From positions 21,603,996 through 21,667,995 of the forward strand of contig JASEVX010000011.1 of assembly GCA_031761405.1 (NCBI GenBank): DNA of 64,000 nt. The letters run 5' to 3'. Origin of the DNA: Serripes groenlandicus. Taxonomy: Eukaryota > Mollusca > Bivalvia > Cardiida > Cardiidae. A program made the translations under genes and the position numbers. Numbering within the stretch: the first letter of the stretch is position 1; the number at the start of each line of letters is the position of its first letter. The notes beneath the pieces are model-generated. The model saw only the letters and a program-made list of their open reading frames with translations. It had not been told where the DNA came from and ran no database searches. Positions 12,270-58,637 of this stretch are shown here, in pieces.

Positions 12270-12690
12270 TAATTGATTGATTGTTTGGTGTTTCCTGGGC
12301 AGGTTATCAGTAACTGTAACTGGTCCATTTATCCCAACACCGGTCAGTTTAATTGTTGAGAGCGTGAGTGAGAGACAGACCATTGAGAACCTGAAGTGAT
12401 TCCTAGTGTCTCTTGCAGAGACCAAGCAGGCGACGCAAAAAGCATATTTTCCCTTCTTAAGATGTTTTCAATTCAAAATAGTTCACACATAGCAATGTCA
12501 AGTTTGGGGATGAAAAGAGTAAGAAAAACAATAATTAGTTAATAAATGCTTATCAGTATTTACTTGTATACATGATTTTACTTTTTTATGTAAAAAATAA
12601 TAAATAAATAATTCAAATGCACCGTCCATATACTGGACAGTAATAGAAAATACAATGTTAATCATACAGATACACTTTCAAGTGGCCCCA
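12270..12690. other. No gene seen; SINE fragment then AT-rich DNA
   Basis: GATTGATTGTTTGGTGTTTC and TAACTGGTCCATTTATCC at 12274-12340 are SINE pieces in antisense. The rest to 12690 shows no repeat or exon I recognise. Confidence 0.5.
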
Positions 12691-12698
12691 TTATTTTC

Positions 12699-12918
12699 CT
12701 GACGCACATACAACGAATCAGCAGCAGACGACTTTGAAAACATCGAGGCAACATTATGGTAAATCTCTTAATTATAAATTATTGAAAAAGAGTTAAAAAT
12801 ATTCTGGCAAACAGAGAAATTTCTCATTATGAGCAGTTTCTCCTTTTTGCCACAATGTTTTCAAAAGTCATCTGCTGCAGAGGTGTCAATATACATCTGT
12901 AGGTGGAAAAATGTTAAT
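12699..12918 (-). mobile_element. TTAA MITE, CACATA subfamily, diverged
   Basis: GCACATACAACGAATCAGCA to TAGGTGGAAAAATGTTAA. Confidence 0.7.
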
Positions 12919-13073
12919 GGGGCTCACAGCAGGGAAACTCACTTTCAAAATGTTGTCAACTCGAGCAAACATCAATCATCATTGAGGCATACTGACAATC
13001 ATTCTTTATGAATAACAAGATTGTTTTTACATTAAATTGAATTTAAGAGAAATATATCTATCAAGATCTATAA

Positions 13074-13512
13074 ACCGTTTACCTCATATAGGTGCATTTT
13101 GATGCCTCTGCAGCAGATTACCTTTTGAAAACATTGTGGCAAAACGAGCCATTTCTCCTTTTACTACACATGTTTTCATCTCTGTTCCATAATTATACTG
13201 TCCTTTGCAAAGCTTTTTCATATTTTCTCAAAGATGTTTTTAAAGTCGTCTACTGCAAAGGCGTCAGAAAGGGTCTATATCAGGTTAAGGTTTTATAGAT
13301 CTTAACCCTTTCCCTCAAACGATAATTCTGCAGCAGACGACTTTGAACGTATTTTGTCAAAACACTTTTCCACTTTTAGTCATTCAATTATAGAGATTTT
13401 CTATGACTAAAAGTGAAAAAGTTTTGTGCAATTTCTTCTTTTGTCACTATGTTTTCAAAAAGCCGTCTGCTGCAGAGGCGTAGGAAAGCATCTATATGAG
13501 GGAAAGGGTTAA
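13074..13512. mobile_element. Two opposed TTAA MITEs (13074-13296 +, 13302-13512 -)
   Basis: The second has both TTAA (13302, 13509) and a shortened centre. A further fragment starts at the shared TTAA 13509. Confidence 0.75.
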
Positions 13513-13852
13513 CACTTTCCAAGATGCAGGCACCACCTGTGAAGCAGATGACTTTTGAAATCATTGCGGCAAAAGAATTTCAAGAAAAGCTTTGCAAGTC
13601 GAAAATAGGGGCAATACAGAATAATTACTAAAGCCAGAGGTATGTGACTTGGTATAGCCATGCGTATTGTTCCTAGGAACATGTGTACCAAGATTTGTCT
13701 TATTTTGGAATGGGTTGACTCACTGAAACAGCATGCTCATGAATTTACATCAAGTTTGATGTTGAAAAGATGAATTATTTGTCAAGCGAAGGAGAGAGAA
13801 CAACTTTGTGGTCACTTCCAAACAATCCCAGGTAATCTCAATAATATTGCAT

Positions 13853-14063
13853 TTAACCCTTTCCCTCATACAGACGTATTCTTACCAATATGAAGCAGAC
13901 AACTTTCAAAATCATCGCGACAAAGGGAGCAATTTCTCTTTTTGCCCCAATGATTTCACCTTTATTCAATAATTATTACTTCAATTTATAGAGATTTTCC
14001 ATGTTTTTATCTAGATGATTTCAATTGTCTGCTACAAATTTGTTGAATGTGGGATAGGGTTGA
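13853..14063 (+). mobile_element. TTAA MITE, diverged
   Basis: CCCTTTCCCTCATACAGACG to GAATGTGGGATAGGGTTGA. Confidence 0.75.
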
Positions 14064-14348
14064 TTAATTGATTTCGTTTTAACACCATTTTCAACAAATT
14101 TTCAACCATATTAGGGTTATCAGCCCACCTAACAATGTATTTCTTGGCTTTCACACAAAATTACGTCACACAACACAGTCTTTCCAAGTAACTGGCTGCT
14201 TTTCCACATAGCCACAATATTGCGAACAGGGAAAAAAACAATACATATTGCAAATATAAATATACTGAACTGTATATTTCGTACAAATGAATTTCATTTA
14301 ACCACATACACAATCTTATTGAAATCCGACCAAACCAACTTACTGTAC

Positions 14349-14572
14349 ATATCCCTTTCCCTCATACGACAATTCTGCAGCAGACGACATATTTTCTCAA
14401 AAAATAGAAAATCTCTATAATTAAATGGATAACCTATGACTAAAAGTGGAAAACATTGTGACAAAAGGAGAAATTGCTTGTCTTGAGCAATTTCTTCTTT
14501 TGTCACTATGTTTTTCAAAAAGCTGTCTGCTGCAGATGCGTCAGAAATCGCCTTTATGAGGGAAAGGGTTAA
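14349..14572 (-). mobile_element. TTAA MITE
   Basis: Left target lost, right TTAA at 14569. It borders the dispersed repeat 14573-14817. Confidence 0.82.
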
Positions 14573-14817
14573 ATTTGAACTGACTACACTGCATAAAAGG
14601 TCATCTTGAATTGACCTTTTACATTCAAATATTTTATACAATCAGAGCACTCGGCAATCACGGCATCTCTTACTCGTTTAGGTTTATGGGTAATCTGCCC
14701 TGTTGATACCCAACAATTTTGTGACTGACAATTTGATTGGCTGAAGCAAATATCTATAAATAGGTAGTAATCACATCAATACGAACGTCTGCTTCTGCAG
14801 CTAAGTTTAGGTCTGGT

Positions 14818-15047
14818 TTAAACCTTTCCCTCATACGACAATTTTGCAGCAGACGACTTTGAACATATTTTGACAAGAAATAGAATATCTCTGTAATTGA
14901 ATGGAAAACCTGTGACTAAAAGTGAAAAACATTGTTGCAAAAGGAGAAATTGCTTGTTTTGAGCAATTTCTTCTTTTGTAACTATGTTTTCAAAAAGCCG
15001 TCTGCTGCAGAGGCATCAGAAAGCGTCTATATGAGGGAAAGGGTTAA
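14818..15047 (-). mobile_element. TTAA MITE inserted in a dispersed repeat
   Basis: Both TTAA present. The left flank TCTGGTTTAA matches the uninterrupted TCTGGTTTTAA at about 1551. Confidence 0.85.
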
Positions 15048-15244
15048 ATGAGATAGTCATTTACCTAATATGACTTTCTGCTTTGAAATCTATTTGGATG
15101 AAAAATGCTCCACCTGGATGTATAATTGTGATACAGTACTGATAACAATATTGGAAAAGGAGTAATTTTAAGGAGCAATATTTTTCCCCACAATGTTTTC
15201 AAAAAAGCATTAGATGTCAGAAGTCTTCTGTAGCTTTTAATAGT

Positions 15245-15392
15245 TTAACCCTTTCTCATATACAGGCGAAGTGCCGCACTATTCAACTGTAAAACTTTCA
15301 TTCAAAGAACATTTCCATATTTTTGCCAAGATGATTTCAAAGTTTTTCAAAGTTTTTCTGCTGCAGAAATGTTGTATGTGGGAAAGGGTTAA
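15245..15392 (+). mobile_element. TTAA MITE, 148 bp deletion derivative
   Basis: Both TTAA and outer ends present. Most of the left arm and centre is missing. Confidence 0.78.
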
Positions 15393-15589
15393 TGTTTATG
15401 AAATAACAGAAAACAGAAAAAATACCTTTTCCAAGACACTGTTATTTTAGTTGGAGAAAAAAGATAAATTTAGTAAAGATGAAATATTGCGACTTGATAG
15501 AAATATTTGTGATGAATGGAGAATTTCCATGTTGAGAGCAATTTCTCCTATACCTAGAATAATGTTGGCAACACGTTTCCTGCTTGTTA

Positions 15590-16206
15590 TTAACCCTTTC
15601 CCTCATATAGACGCTTTTTGACGCCTCTGCAGCAGACAGCTTTTTGAAAACATAGTGACAAAAGAAGAAATTGCACAAAACGTGCAATTTCTCCTTTTGC
15701 CACGATGTTTTCCACTTTTTGTCATAGGTTATCCATTCAAGGTTATCCATTCAATTATGGAGATTTTCTATTTTTTGACAAAATACGTTTAAAGTCGTCT
15801 GCTGCAGAATTGCTGTATGAGGGATGGGTTTAACCCTTTCCCACATACAACGAATCTGCAGCAGAGGACTTTGAAAACATCTGGACAAGAAGGTGAAAAA
15901 TCTCCATAATGAGATTTGAATTATTAAATAGACTTTGAAACATTGTGACTGCAGCAGTCTATATGTGGGAAAAGGGTTAACCCTTTCCCCATACGACAAT
16001 TCTGCAGCAGACGACTTTGAACATATTTTGTCAAATCATGGAAAATCTCTATAATTGAATGGATAACCTATGCCTAAAAGTGGAAAACATTGTGACAAAA
16101 GGAGAAATTGCACGTTTTGTGCAATTTCTTCTTTTGTTACTATGTTTTCAAAAAGCCGTCTGCTGCAGAGGCGTCAGAAAGCGTCTATATGTGGGAAAAG
16201 GGTTAA
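15590..16206. mobile_element. Three TTAA MITEs in a chain sharing TTAA
   Basis: Copies 15590-15833 (+), 15830-15980 (CACATA type, short) and 15977-16206 (-) are joined end to end with one TTAA (15830, 15977) between neighbours. Confidence 0.88.
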
Positions 16207-16372
16207 GGCTTTAAAATTAGTTTGCCTCAAGAGTGTATTATTGACAAGAAATATTAATAATAAAACATTTATAACATACAAGATATCTGCATATAAATTG
16301 TATAATCACAGGCATAAAAGTTTTCCTATATATTTTGTTTTCACATATTATGCAAATTAAATCAAATTTACT

Positions 16373-16558
16373 TTAACCCTTTCCCTCATATAGACGCTTT
16401 CTGACGCCTCTGCAGCAGACGGCTTTTTGAAAACATAGCCACAATGTTTTCCACTTTTTGTCATAGGTTATCCATTCAATTATATAGATTTTCTATTTTT
16501 TGACAAAATACATTCAAAATCGTCTGCTGCAGAATTGCCGTATGAGGGAAAGGGTTAC
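16373..16558 (+). mobile_element. TTAA MITE with central deletion
   Basis: Left TTAA at 16373, right mutated to TTAC; the GAAATTGC hairpin is deleted. Confidence 0.82.
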
Positions 16559-16726
16559 TAGATAGTTGTGTATCTTATTCCCTGATATAGATGACTTTTG
16601 AAGCCTCTGTAGTATTATACTTGAAAACAATGCAGGAAAAAGAGATATTGCTCAAAAGAGCAATTTCTCCTTTTCTACAATATTTTTTATCTTGAACAAG
16701 TAACTGGAGGATTGCAAGCAATACCA

Positions 16727-18680
16727 TAGTCCCCTACCGGTTTGTACTTTTGAGTCAAAAATTAGGCAAGCAAGAGTTATGGTTCATGTCCACTGCACTC
16801 CCCCTTGATGAGATGCATCCATGTGTGAAATTTCATAACCATAGCTAGTACAGTTTTGGAGATATGCTCCGGACAAAAATCAAGTATGAAAATAAAGAAA
16901 GGGAAATAACTCAAAAATTAGGGAAGCAAGAGTTATGGTTCATATGCACTGCACTCCGCATTGATGAGATGTATCCACATATGGAATTTCATAGACCTAG
17001 GTAGTATAGTTTCGGAGATATGCTCCGGACAAAGAACTGGATTCCGCCTGCGCAATAACTCAAAAATTAATCAAGCAAGAGTTATGGTTCATCTGCACGG
17101 CAACCCCCCTTGATGAGGTGTATCCATGTGTGAAATTTCATAACCATAGGTAGTATAGTTTTAGAGATATGCTCCGGACAAAAATCAAGTATGAAAATAA
17201 AGAAAGGGAAGTAACTAAAAAATTAGGCTAGCAAAAGTTATGGTTCATGTCCACTGCACTCCCCCTTGATGAGATGCATCCATGTGTGAAATTTCGTAAC
17301 CATAGCTAGTACAGTTTTAGAGATATGCTCCGGACAAAAATCAAGTATGAAAATAAAGAAAGGGAAATAACTCAAAAATTATGCAAGCAAGAGTTATGGT
17401 TCATGTCCACTGCACTCCCCCTTGATACGATGTATTCATGTGTGAAATTTCATAGCCATAGCTAGTATAGTTATGGAGATATGCTCCGGACAAAAATCAA
17501 GTATGAAAATAAAGAAAGGGAAATAACTCAAAAATTAGGCAAGCAAGAGTTATGGTTCATGTCCACTGCACTCCCCCTTGATGAGATGCATCCATGTGTG
17601 AAATTTCATAACCATAGCTAGTACAGTTTTGGAGATATGCTCCGGACAAAAATCAAGTATGAAAATAAAGAAAGGGAAATAACTCAAAAATTATGCAAGC
17701 AAGAGTTATGGTTCATGTCCACTGCACTCCCCCTTGATACGATGTATTCATGTGTGAAATTTCATAGCCATAGCTAGTATAGTTATGGAGATATGCTCCG
17801 GACAAAAATCAAGTATGAAAATAAAGAAAGGGAAATAACTCAAAAATTAGGCAAGCAAGAGTTATGGTTCATGTCCACTGCACTCCCCCTTGATGAGATG
17901 CATCCATGTGTGAAATTTCATAACCATAGCTAGTACAGTTTTGGAGATATGCTCCGGACAAAAATCAAGTATGAAAATAAAGAAAGGGAAATAACTCAAA
18001 AATTAGGGAAGCAAGAGTTATGGTTCATGTGCACTGCACTCCCCCTTGATACGATGTATTCATGTGTGAAATTTCATAGCCATAGCTAGTATAGTTATGG
18101 AGATATGCTCCGGACAAAAATCAAGTATGAAAATAAAGAAAGGGAAATAACTCAAAAATTAGGCAAGCAAGAGTTATGGTTCATGTCCACTGCACTCCCC
18201 CTTGATACGATGTATTCATGTGTGAAATTTCATAGCCATAGCTAGTATAGTTATGGAGATATGCTCCGGACAAAAATCAAGTATGAAAATAAAGAAAGGG
18301 AAATAACTCAAAAATTAGGCAAGCAAGAGTTATGGTTCATGTCCACTGCACTCCCCCTTGATGAGATGCATCCATGTGTGAAATTTCATAACCATAGCTA
18401 GTACAGTTTTGGAGATATGCTCCGGACAAAAATCAAGTATGAAAATAAAGAAAGGGAAATAACTCAAAAATTAGGGAAGCAAGAGTTATGGTTCATATGC
18501 ACTGCACTCCGCATTGATGAGATGTATCCACATATGGAATTTCATAGCCATAGCTAGTACAGTTTTGGAGATATGCTCCGGACAAAAATTTGCCGGACTG
18601 ACTGACTGAAAGATGGACTGACGGACTGACGGACGGAGTGCAAACCTAATAGTCCCCTTCGGCACGCCGGTAGGGGACTA
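16727..18680 (+). repeat. Helentron-like array, 156 bp units, with short inverted ends
   Basis: Starts TAGTCCCCTACCGG and ends CCGGTAGGGGACTA. The last 31 bp (18650-18680) also fold on themselves (AGTCCCC/GGGGACT). Inside are about 11 units of 156 bp (TATGGTTCATGTCCACTGCA, GATATGCTCCGGACAAAAAT) and then a GACTGACGGACTGACGGACGG microsatellite. Variants ending TAGTACAGTTTTGG and TAGTATAGTTATGG largely alternate, giving a 312 bp higher-order period. Confidence 0.85.
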
Positions 18681-18732
18681 ATAAAGTTAATCTTCTGATA
18701 TTCCAGAGGTTGCAATTAGAAGCAGAATACTC

Positions 18733-19150
18733 CGAACCCTTTTCCCTCAATTAGACGCTTTCTGACACCTCTGCAGCAGACAACTTTTGAAAACACTGAC
18801 AAAAGGTGAAATTGCTCATGATGAGCAATTTCCCCTTTTGCCACAGTGTTTCAACTTCTTGCATCAATTATATTTTCATTTACAGAGCTATTCCAATATT
18901 TAGTCTAAATAATTTCAAAGTCGTCTGCTGCAGATTTGTTGTATGTGAGAAAGGATTAAACTTTTCCCTCATACAACAATTCTGCAGAAGACGACTTTGA
19001 AAATAACATGAACAGTCTCTTAAAATGAAAGTATAATTATTAAAAACAGTTGAAAACATTGTGGCAAAAGGAGAACTTGTTCATTATGAGCAATTTCTCA
19101 AAAGTGGTCTGCTGCGGATGCATCAGAATGCATCTACAAGTGTGAAAGGT
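18733..19150. mobile_element. Two abutting TTAA MITEs sharing TTAA 18956
   Basis: First copy (+) has GAAATTGCTCATGATGAGCA in its centre. The second (-) has lost part of its right hairpin arm. Confidence 0.75.
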
Positions 19151-19478
19151 TATCCATTCAATTATGGAGATTTTTTATGTTTTGAATGAATGTATTTTGT
19201 TTTATGGCGCATCGACAGCTAAGGTCATTTAGCGCGCATTTAAATTTAATTATTCATGATCCCTGGGTAAACAAACCAGTACTAGGCTAGAAAATGTGCC
19301 TTGCCCAAGGGCACTCCACCATGACCGTAGTGCCGCGACTGGGGATCGAACCCGGAACACCCGGTTTCGAAATCCCCGACGCTAACCACTCGACCACAGC
19401 GGATTCCTTTTTTTATGTTTTGACAAAATACGTTCAAAGTCGTCTGCTGCAGAATTGTCGTATGAGGGAATGGGTTAA
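19150..19478 (+). mobile_element. Right half of a TTAA MITE split by a SINE
   Basis: GGTTATCCATTCAATTATGG before and ACAAAATACGTTCAAAGTCG after the SINE at 19186-19408; ends at TTAA 19475. Confidence 0.8.
19186..19408 (-). mobile_element. tRNA-derived SINE, nested in a MITE
   Basis: In minus sense it begins CTGTGGTCGAGTGGTTAGCG (box A region) and has GGGTTCGATCCCC (box B), then a body shared with 33428-33621. TTTTTTATGTTTTGA flanks both sides (19171-19185 and 19409-19423) as the target duplication. Confidence 0.85.
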
Positions 19479-19837
19479 CTTAATTAAACCCTTTCTCACA
19501 TAAACAGATGTCCATTAAATTATTCTGCAATGGGACCGTGGGCCCACTAAATGTCTATCAGTGAAAACGTTGACAAGTGTTCTAACCTTTATATAACTTA
19601 CCGGTGTCATTTACTATCTAACAGTCGGTTATCACTTATGATAATTTCTGAAGCACACAATTTTTGCTTTGTGGCAAAAACAGAAATTGCATTATACTTT
19701 CTTTCACAGAGAATTTCGATGCTTCTACGAAGATGTTTTCAGGTGTGTTGTATGTGGGGGAACTCGGAAAGTGTTAAAATGCTTTGACATTTTTTTCTTC
19801 TGAAATTGCTGAGGTTGTTACACTTTTTCGCTTCGCT

Positions 19838-20009
19838 TTTTTCTTAGTAAATGATAAAAACTATATATTAGGGTAAACGGTTAATTTTAAAATGTGTAGA
19901 GTAGTATTTAATGAGGTAACGTTTTTTTTTCTTAGCAGATGACAAAAACTACATAAAGGGTAAAAAGTAAATTTTAAAGTGTGTAGTGTAGTATATAATG
20001 AGGTAACGG
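19838..20009 (+). repeat. Tandem duplication, about 85 bp unit
   Basis: Two units sharing TTTTTTCTTAG, GATGAYAAAAACTA and TAATGAGGTAACG. No gene seen around it. Confidence 0.6.
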
Positions 20010-20084
20010 TTTTAGGACACATGAATCCACAGACAAGGTCACATGAAAAGTGACCTTTGTTTTGAAGTTATTGGCAACAACAAT

Positions 20085-20315
20085 TTAACCTTTTACTTTC
20101 CTTTATGCAGACTCATTTGTGGCAGATGACTTTTGAAAGCATGGCAGTAAAAGATGACTTTGCTCATTATGAGCAATTTCTCATTTGGCGACAATGTTAC
20201 CAACCCTTTTCAATAGGACTTACTTGGTTTAAATTCATTTACTGAGTTTTTCCAATTTTTTTCAAGTTGTTTTCACAGCCCTTTGCAGCAGATGTTTTAT
20301 GCAGGAAAGGGTTAA
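20085..20315 (+). mobile_element. TTAA MITE, old copy
   Basis: TTAA at both ends (20085, 20312); arms heavily diverged. Confidence 0.65.
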
Positions 20316-20371
20316 ATTGCATAGACAGTTTTTGATCATAACTGCTCTTCAAAGGTCTCCAGAATCTTTCT

Positions 20372-20536
20372 TTAAACCTTTCCCTCATATAGACGCTTTC
20401 TAACGCCTTTGCAGCAGACGGCGTTTTGAAAACATTGCGACAAAAGAAGAAATTGCTCAAAGCCTTTTTGATGTTTTTTGCAAATATGTTATAAAAGTCG
20501 TCTGCTGCAGATTTGTTGTATGTGGGAAAGGGTTAA
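20372..20536 (+). mobile_element. TTAA MITE, 165 bp deletion derivative
   Basis: Both TTAA present; right arm of the centre replaced by GATGTTTTTTGCAAATATG. Confidence 0.8.
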
Positions 20537-20689
20537 CTAGATGGCAAACATGGAAGATCCAGAATCAGATGGCACTGAGGTGCAGAGTCATCTGGCTCTT
20601 AGCTGATCGCATAGGGTCGCCTTTCTTATGACATGACCTCAGAAACCTAATAATATTTGAGGTTACAGAAATAGAAATCTTATAAGTAT

Positions 20690-20916
20690 AAACCCGTTCA
20701 AACATACAGCAAATCTGCAGAAAGACTTTGAAAACATTTAGGCCAAAAAAATGGAAAATCTCTATAAATAAAATTTTCAATTATGAAAACAGATGAAAAC
20801 ATTGTGACAAATTGAGAAATTGCTCATCATGAGCAATATAATAAATAATTTCTCTGTTTCCCATAATGTTTTCAATGTCATCTGCACAGACGCATCATTA
20901 TGCGGGAAAGGGTTAA
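20690..20916 (-). mobile_element. TTAA MITE, CACATA subfamily
   Basis: TTCAAACATACAGCAAATCTG to TATGCGGGAAAGGGTTAA. Confidence 0.7.
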
Positions 20917-21198
20917 TGTAAACTTTATATGTATGTGCATAATGAAATAACAAGTTCATATTGATTATCTAACTTATAAACAAGTGCTGTCAGATCACAG
21001 CAACTTTTTCGTATTATTTAACTAGGTATCAAAGAAACGGGTGTCGTCTTCCAATATGATATCCAGTTATATAACAATTATTATATAGAAACATTCGTGA
21101 CAGAGAAGGCCAGAGGGTTGTAAACCAAGACTGGGGACACAAACGAGAATGATAGAAATGAATGATTCTAAAAGTTATGATTTTTGGACTTTTTTATG

Positions 21199-21636
21199 TT
21201 GACCCTTTCCCTCATATAAACGCTTTCGGACACCTCTTTTGCAGACGGCTTTTTGAAAACATGGTGACAAAAGGAGAAATTGCACAAAACGTGCAATTTC
21301 TCCTTTGCCACAATGTTTTCCACTTTTCGTCATAGGTTATCCATTCAATTATGGAGATTTTCTATGTTTTGACAAAATATGTTCAAAGTCGTCTGCTGCA
21401 GAATTGTCGTATGAGGGAAAGGGTTAACCATTTCCCACATGTAGACCTTTTTTTGTAGACTCTGCAGCAGATGACTTTTGAAAACATTGTAGCAATAGAT
21501 GAAATTGCTCATAATAAACATTTTCTCCTTTTGCCGTAGTGTTTTCCATATTGCTTTTAACTCTTTTCAGTAAATATACTTTCATGTTTAGATTTTTCAT
21601 ATTTTTGCCCAGATGTGTCTGTATGTGGGAAAAGGT
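21199..21636. mobile_element. Two abutting TTAA MITEs sharing TTAA 21424
   Basis: 21199-21427 (+) is nearly consensus; 21424-21636 is a decayed CACATG-type copy. Confidence 0.78.
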
Positions 21637-21704
21637 CAGTTTAATTTGTAGTTGCAGTTGGATGTGGTCGACACTCTAAGAGATATCCTCTGGATAAGAA
21701 ATTG

Positions 21705-21887
21705 TTAACCCTTTCCCTCATACAGACACCTTTTGATGCCACTGCAGCAGAAGACACTTGAAAACACTGAGGAAATGTTTTCAAATCTATTCAATTATAA
21801 TACTTTTATTTAGAGATTTTTCATATTTTTGCCATAATGTTTTCAAATTCATCCACTACAGATTTGTTGTATGAGTGAGAGGGTTAA
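21705..21887 (+). mobile_element. TTAA MITE just 3' of the PIK3CA stop
   Basis: Both TTAA present. It begins 45 nt after the stop on the gene's strand. Minus-strand AATAAA at 21805-21810 falls inside it and is the nearest candidate poly(A) signal. Confidence 0.78.
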
Positions 21888-21932
21888 AGCAGACACCAAT
21901 GCAATAGTTACTTTTTCATACAGTATCGCGCA

Positions 21933-56795
<34,863 letters not shown>

Positions 56796-56826
56796 TTTTA
56801 GTCCTATCTATGTATTACATCAGTAT
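56796..56826 (-). other. Predicted 5' UTR part of PIK3CA exon 1
   Basis: Just upstream of the ATG, minus-strand TTTTATTATCCAG| at 56827-56839 looks like a 3' splice site. That would give about 31 nt of 5' UTR in the first coding exon and a non-coding leader exon further up. No promoter or leader exon could be identified in 56840-64000. Confidence 0.4.
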
Positions 56827-56900
56827 CTGGATAATAAAATAATAGTAGAATACTAGACATTGAAATAAATAATCAATTTTAAGAAGTATACAATTATAAT

Positions 56901-57278
56901 TAATCCTTCCCCATATACAACATATCTGCAGCAGACAACTTTGAAAACAGCTCTTGTGGAAAAAATATCGTAATTCTCTATAAAAGGATGTTTAATTTTC
57001 AATTTTAAATGTTTCGAAAATCTACTGCTGCAGATGCATCAAAAGGCGTTAACCCATTCCCACATACGACAATTCTGCAGCAGACGACTTTGAACGTATT
57101 TTGTCAAAACATAGAAAATCTCCAGAATTGAATGGATAACCTATGACAAAAAGTGGAAAACATTGTGGCAAAAGGAGAAATTGCACGTTCTGTGCAATTT
57201 CTTCTTTTGTCACTATGTTTTCAAAAAGCTGTCTGCTGCAGAGGCGTCAGAAAGCGTCTATATGAGGGAAAGGGTTAA
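56901..57278. mobile_element. Two abutting TTAA MITEs sharing TTAA 57049
   Basis: A decayed CCATATA-type copy, then 57049-57278 (-), nearly consensus. Confidence 0.82.
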
Positions 57279-57490
57279 CAAAAATTACATTTTTGCTCTG
57301 TTATCCGTGCACTTTACTGAAATAGAAAACTTTGGACAGGGTTACAGCCAACATAATTTCCCACATTGTTTCCAAGTCAAGATGTAACGTTATTTCCCAA
57401 CAGACATTTACAATGCAAATAAGACAAAATCGTATTATCATTATTCAAATGCTTTCCACAATCATATAACACTTAAGAAAAATACAATGT

Positions 57491-57916
57491 ACAGAGCACA
57501 AGATTAGGTGCATAATTATTTCACATTTCAAAATCCTTATTTGACACTCAAACACTATGTTGTGGGTACACAACATAATCGTCTCTCTGAGACGATCATT
57601 TTGAGTACCCACAACATAGGGTTTGGTTGAGTCATAAGAGAGATATTGGTGGTAAAGTACTTCTTAACCCTTTCCCTCATATAGACGCTTTCTGACGCCT
57701 CTGCAGCAGACGGCTTTTTGAAAACATAGTGACAAAAGAAGAAATTGCACAAAACATGCAATTTCTCCTTTTATCACAATGTTTTCCACTTTTAGTCATA
57801 GGTAATCCATTCAATTGTAGAGATTTTCCATTATTTGACAAAATATGTTCAAAGTCGTCTGCTGCAGAATTGTCGTATGAGGGAAAGGGTTAACTCCTCT
57901 TTATCTAGACCTCTGA
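57491..57916 (+). mobile_element. CTCTAGATAAG MITE interrupted by a TTAA MITE
   Basis: Left ACAGAGCACAAGATTAGGTG and the GTACCCACAACATAGGG hairpin; right end CTTTATCTAGACCTCTGA after the insertion. Confidence 0.75.
57664..57893 (+). mobile_element. TTAA MITE, full length, nested (230 bp)
   Basis: TTAA 57664 and 57890; near consensus at both ends. Confidence 0.9.
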
Positions 57917-58173
57917 ATGTAGTTGAAATGAAATGAGTGAAGACTGGTAAACAATATGTCTCCTATAACCAAACCAAACTCTTACATTGTCGGTATTCAA
58001 AAGAATCATTTCTGTGACTGCGGTGATTCTTTTGAGCACACACAATATAGGGCAAAAGGGTCGAATAACGATTTTAAGACATGAAAGACTATGCATTATC
58101 AAGACTTGTAGAGAACAGTAAGATCATTAGGAAAGTGCTCTACATAAAATTAAATGTATGAATCGGAATTGAA

Positions 58174-58383
58174 CTTTAATCCTTTCCCACATACAACACA
58201 TATGTAGCAGACTACATTGAAAACTTCTGGGCAAAACTAAGAAAATCTCTATGAACTTAAAAGAGTGATTATTAAATGAAGTTGAAAAGACTGTGGGAAA
58301 AGCCATTTCTTCTTTTTCCACAATGTTTTCAAAAGTCTTCTGCTGCAGATGCATTAAAATGTGTCTGTATGTGGGAAGATCTA
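58174..58383 (-). mobile_element. TTAA MITE, CACATA subfamily, diverged
   Basis: TTAATCCTTTCCCACATACA to GTATGTGGGAAGATCTAA. Confidence 0.7.
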
Positions 58384-58637
58384 ACAAGGTCTAAAGATGT
58401 CACATGCTATGGCAAATACCCTGAAATGTCTTCTGCTTCAGATGTATTTAAAATGTGCCTGTATGTGAGAAGATATTAGCAAGATCTAAATATGTCACAT
58501 GATATGGCAAATACCCTGAAATGTGAATATCACATAAATGCTTTTACAATATGAAACTAAATTAATTTAGCCTATCTGTTTTTTAAAACAGTGACCAATT
58601 TCTCCTTTTGTGACAATATTTTCAACTCTATCCAACA

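Noticed and set aside
16727..18680. Regularly spaced repeats considered as a CRISPR array
   Set aside because: Units are contiguous with no unique spacers, and the DNA is clearly eukaryotic.
57163..57387. Recurring small open frames reading LCNFFFCHYVFKKLSAAEAS
   Set aside because: They appear wherever a TTAA MITE of the same orientation lies (2325, 15442, 46457, 57163, 57555, 58733, 63602) and start and stop with the element. The shared peptide is MITE DNA read in one frame, not a protein family.
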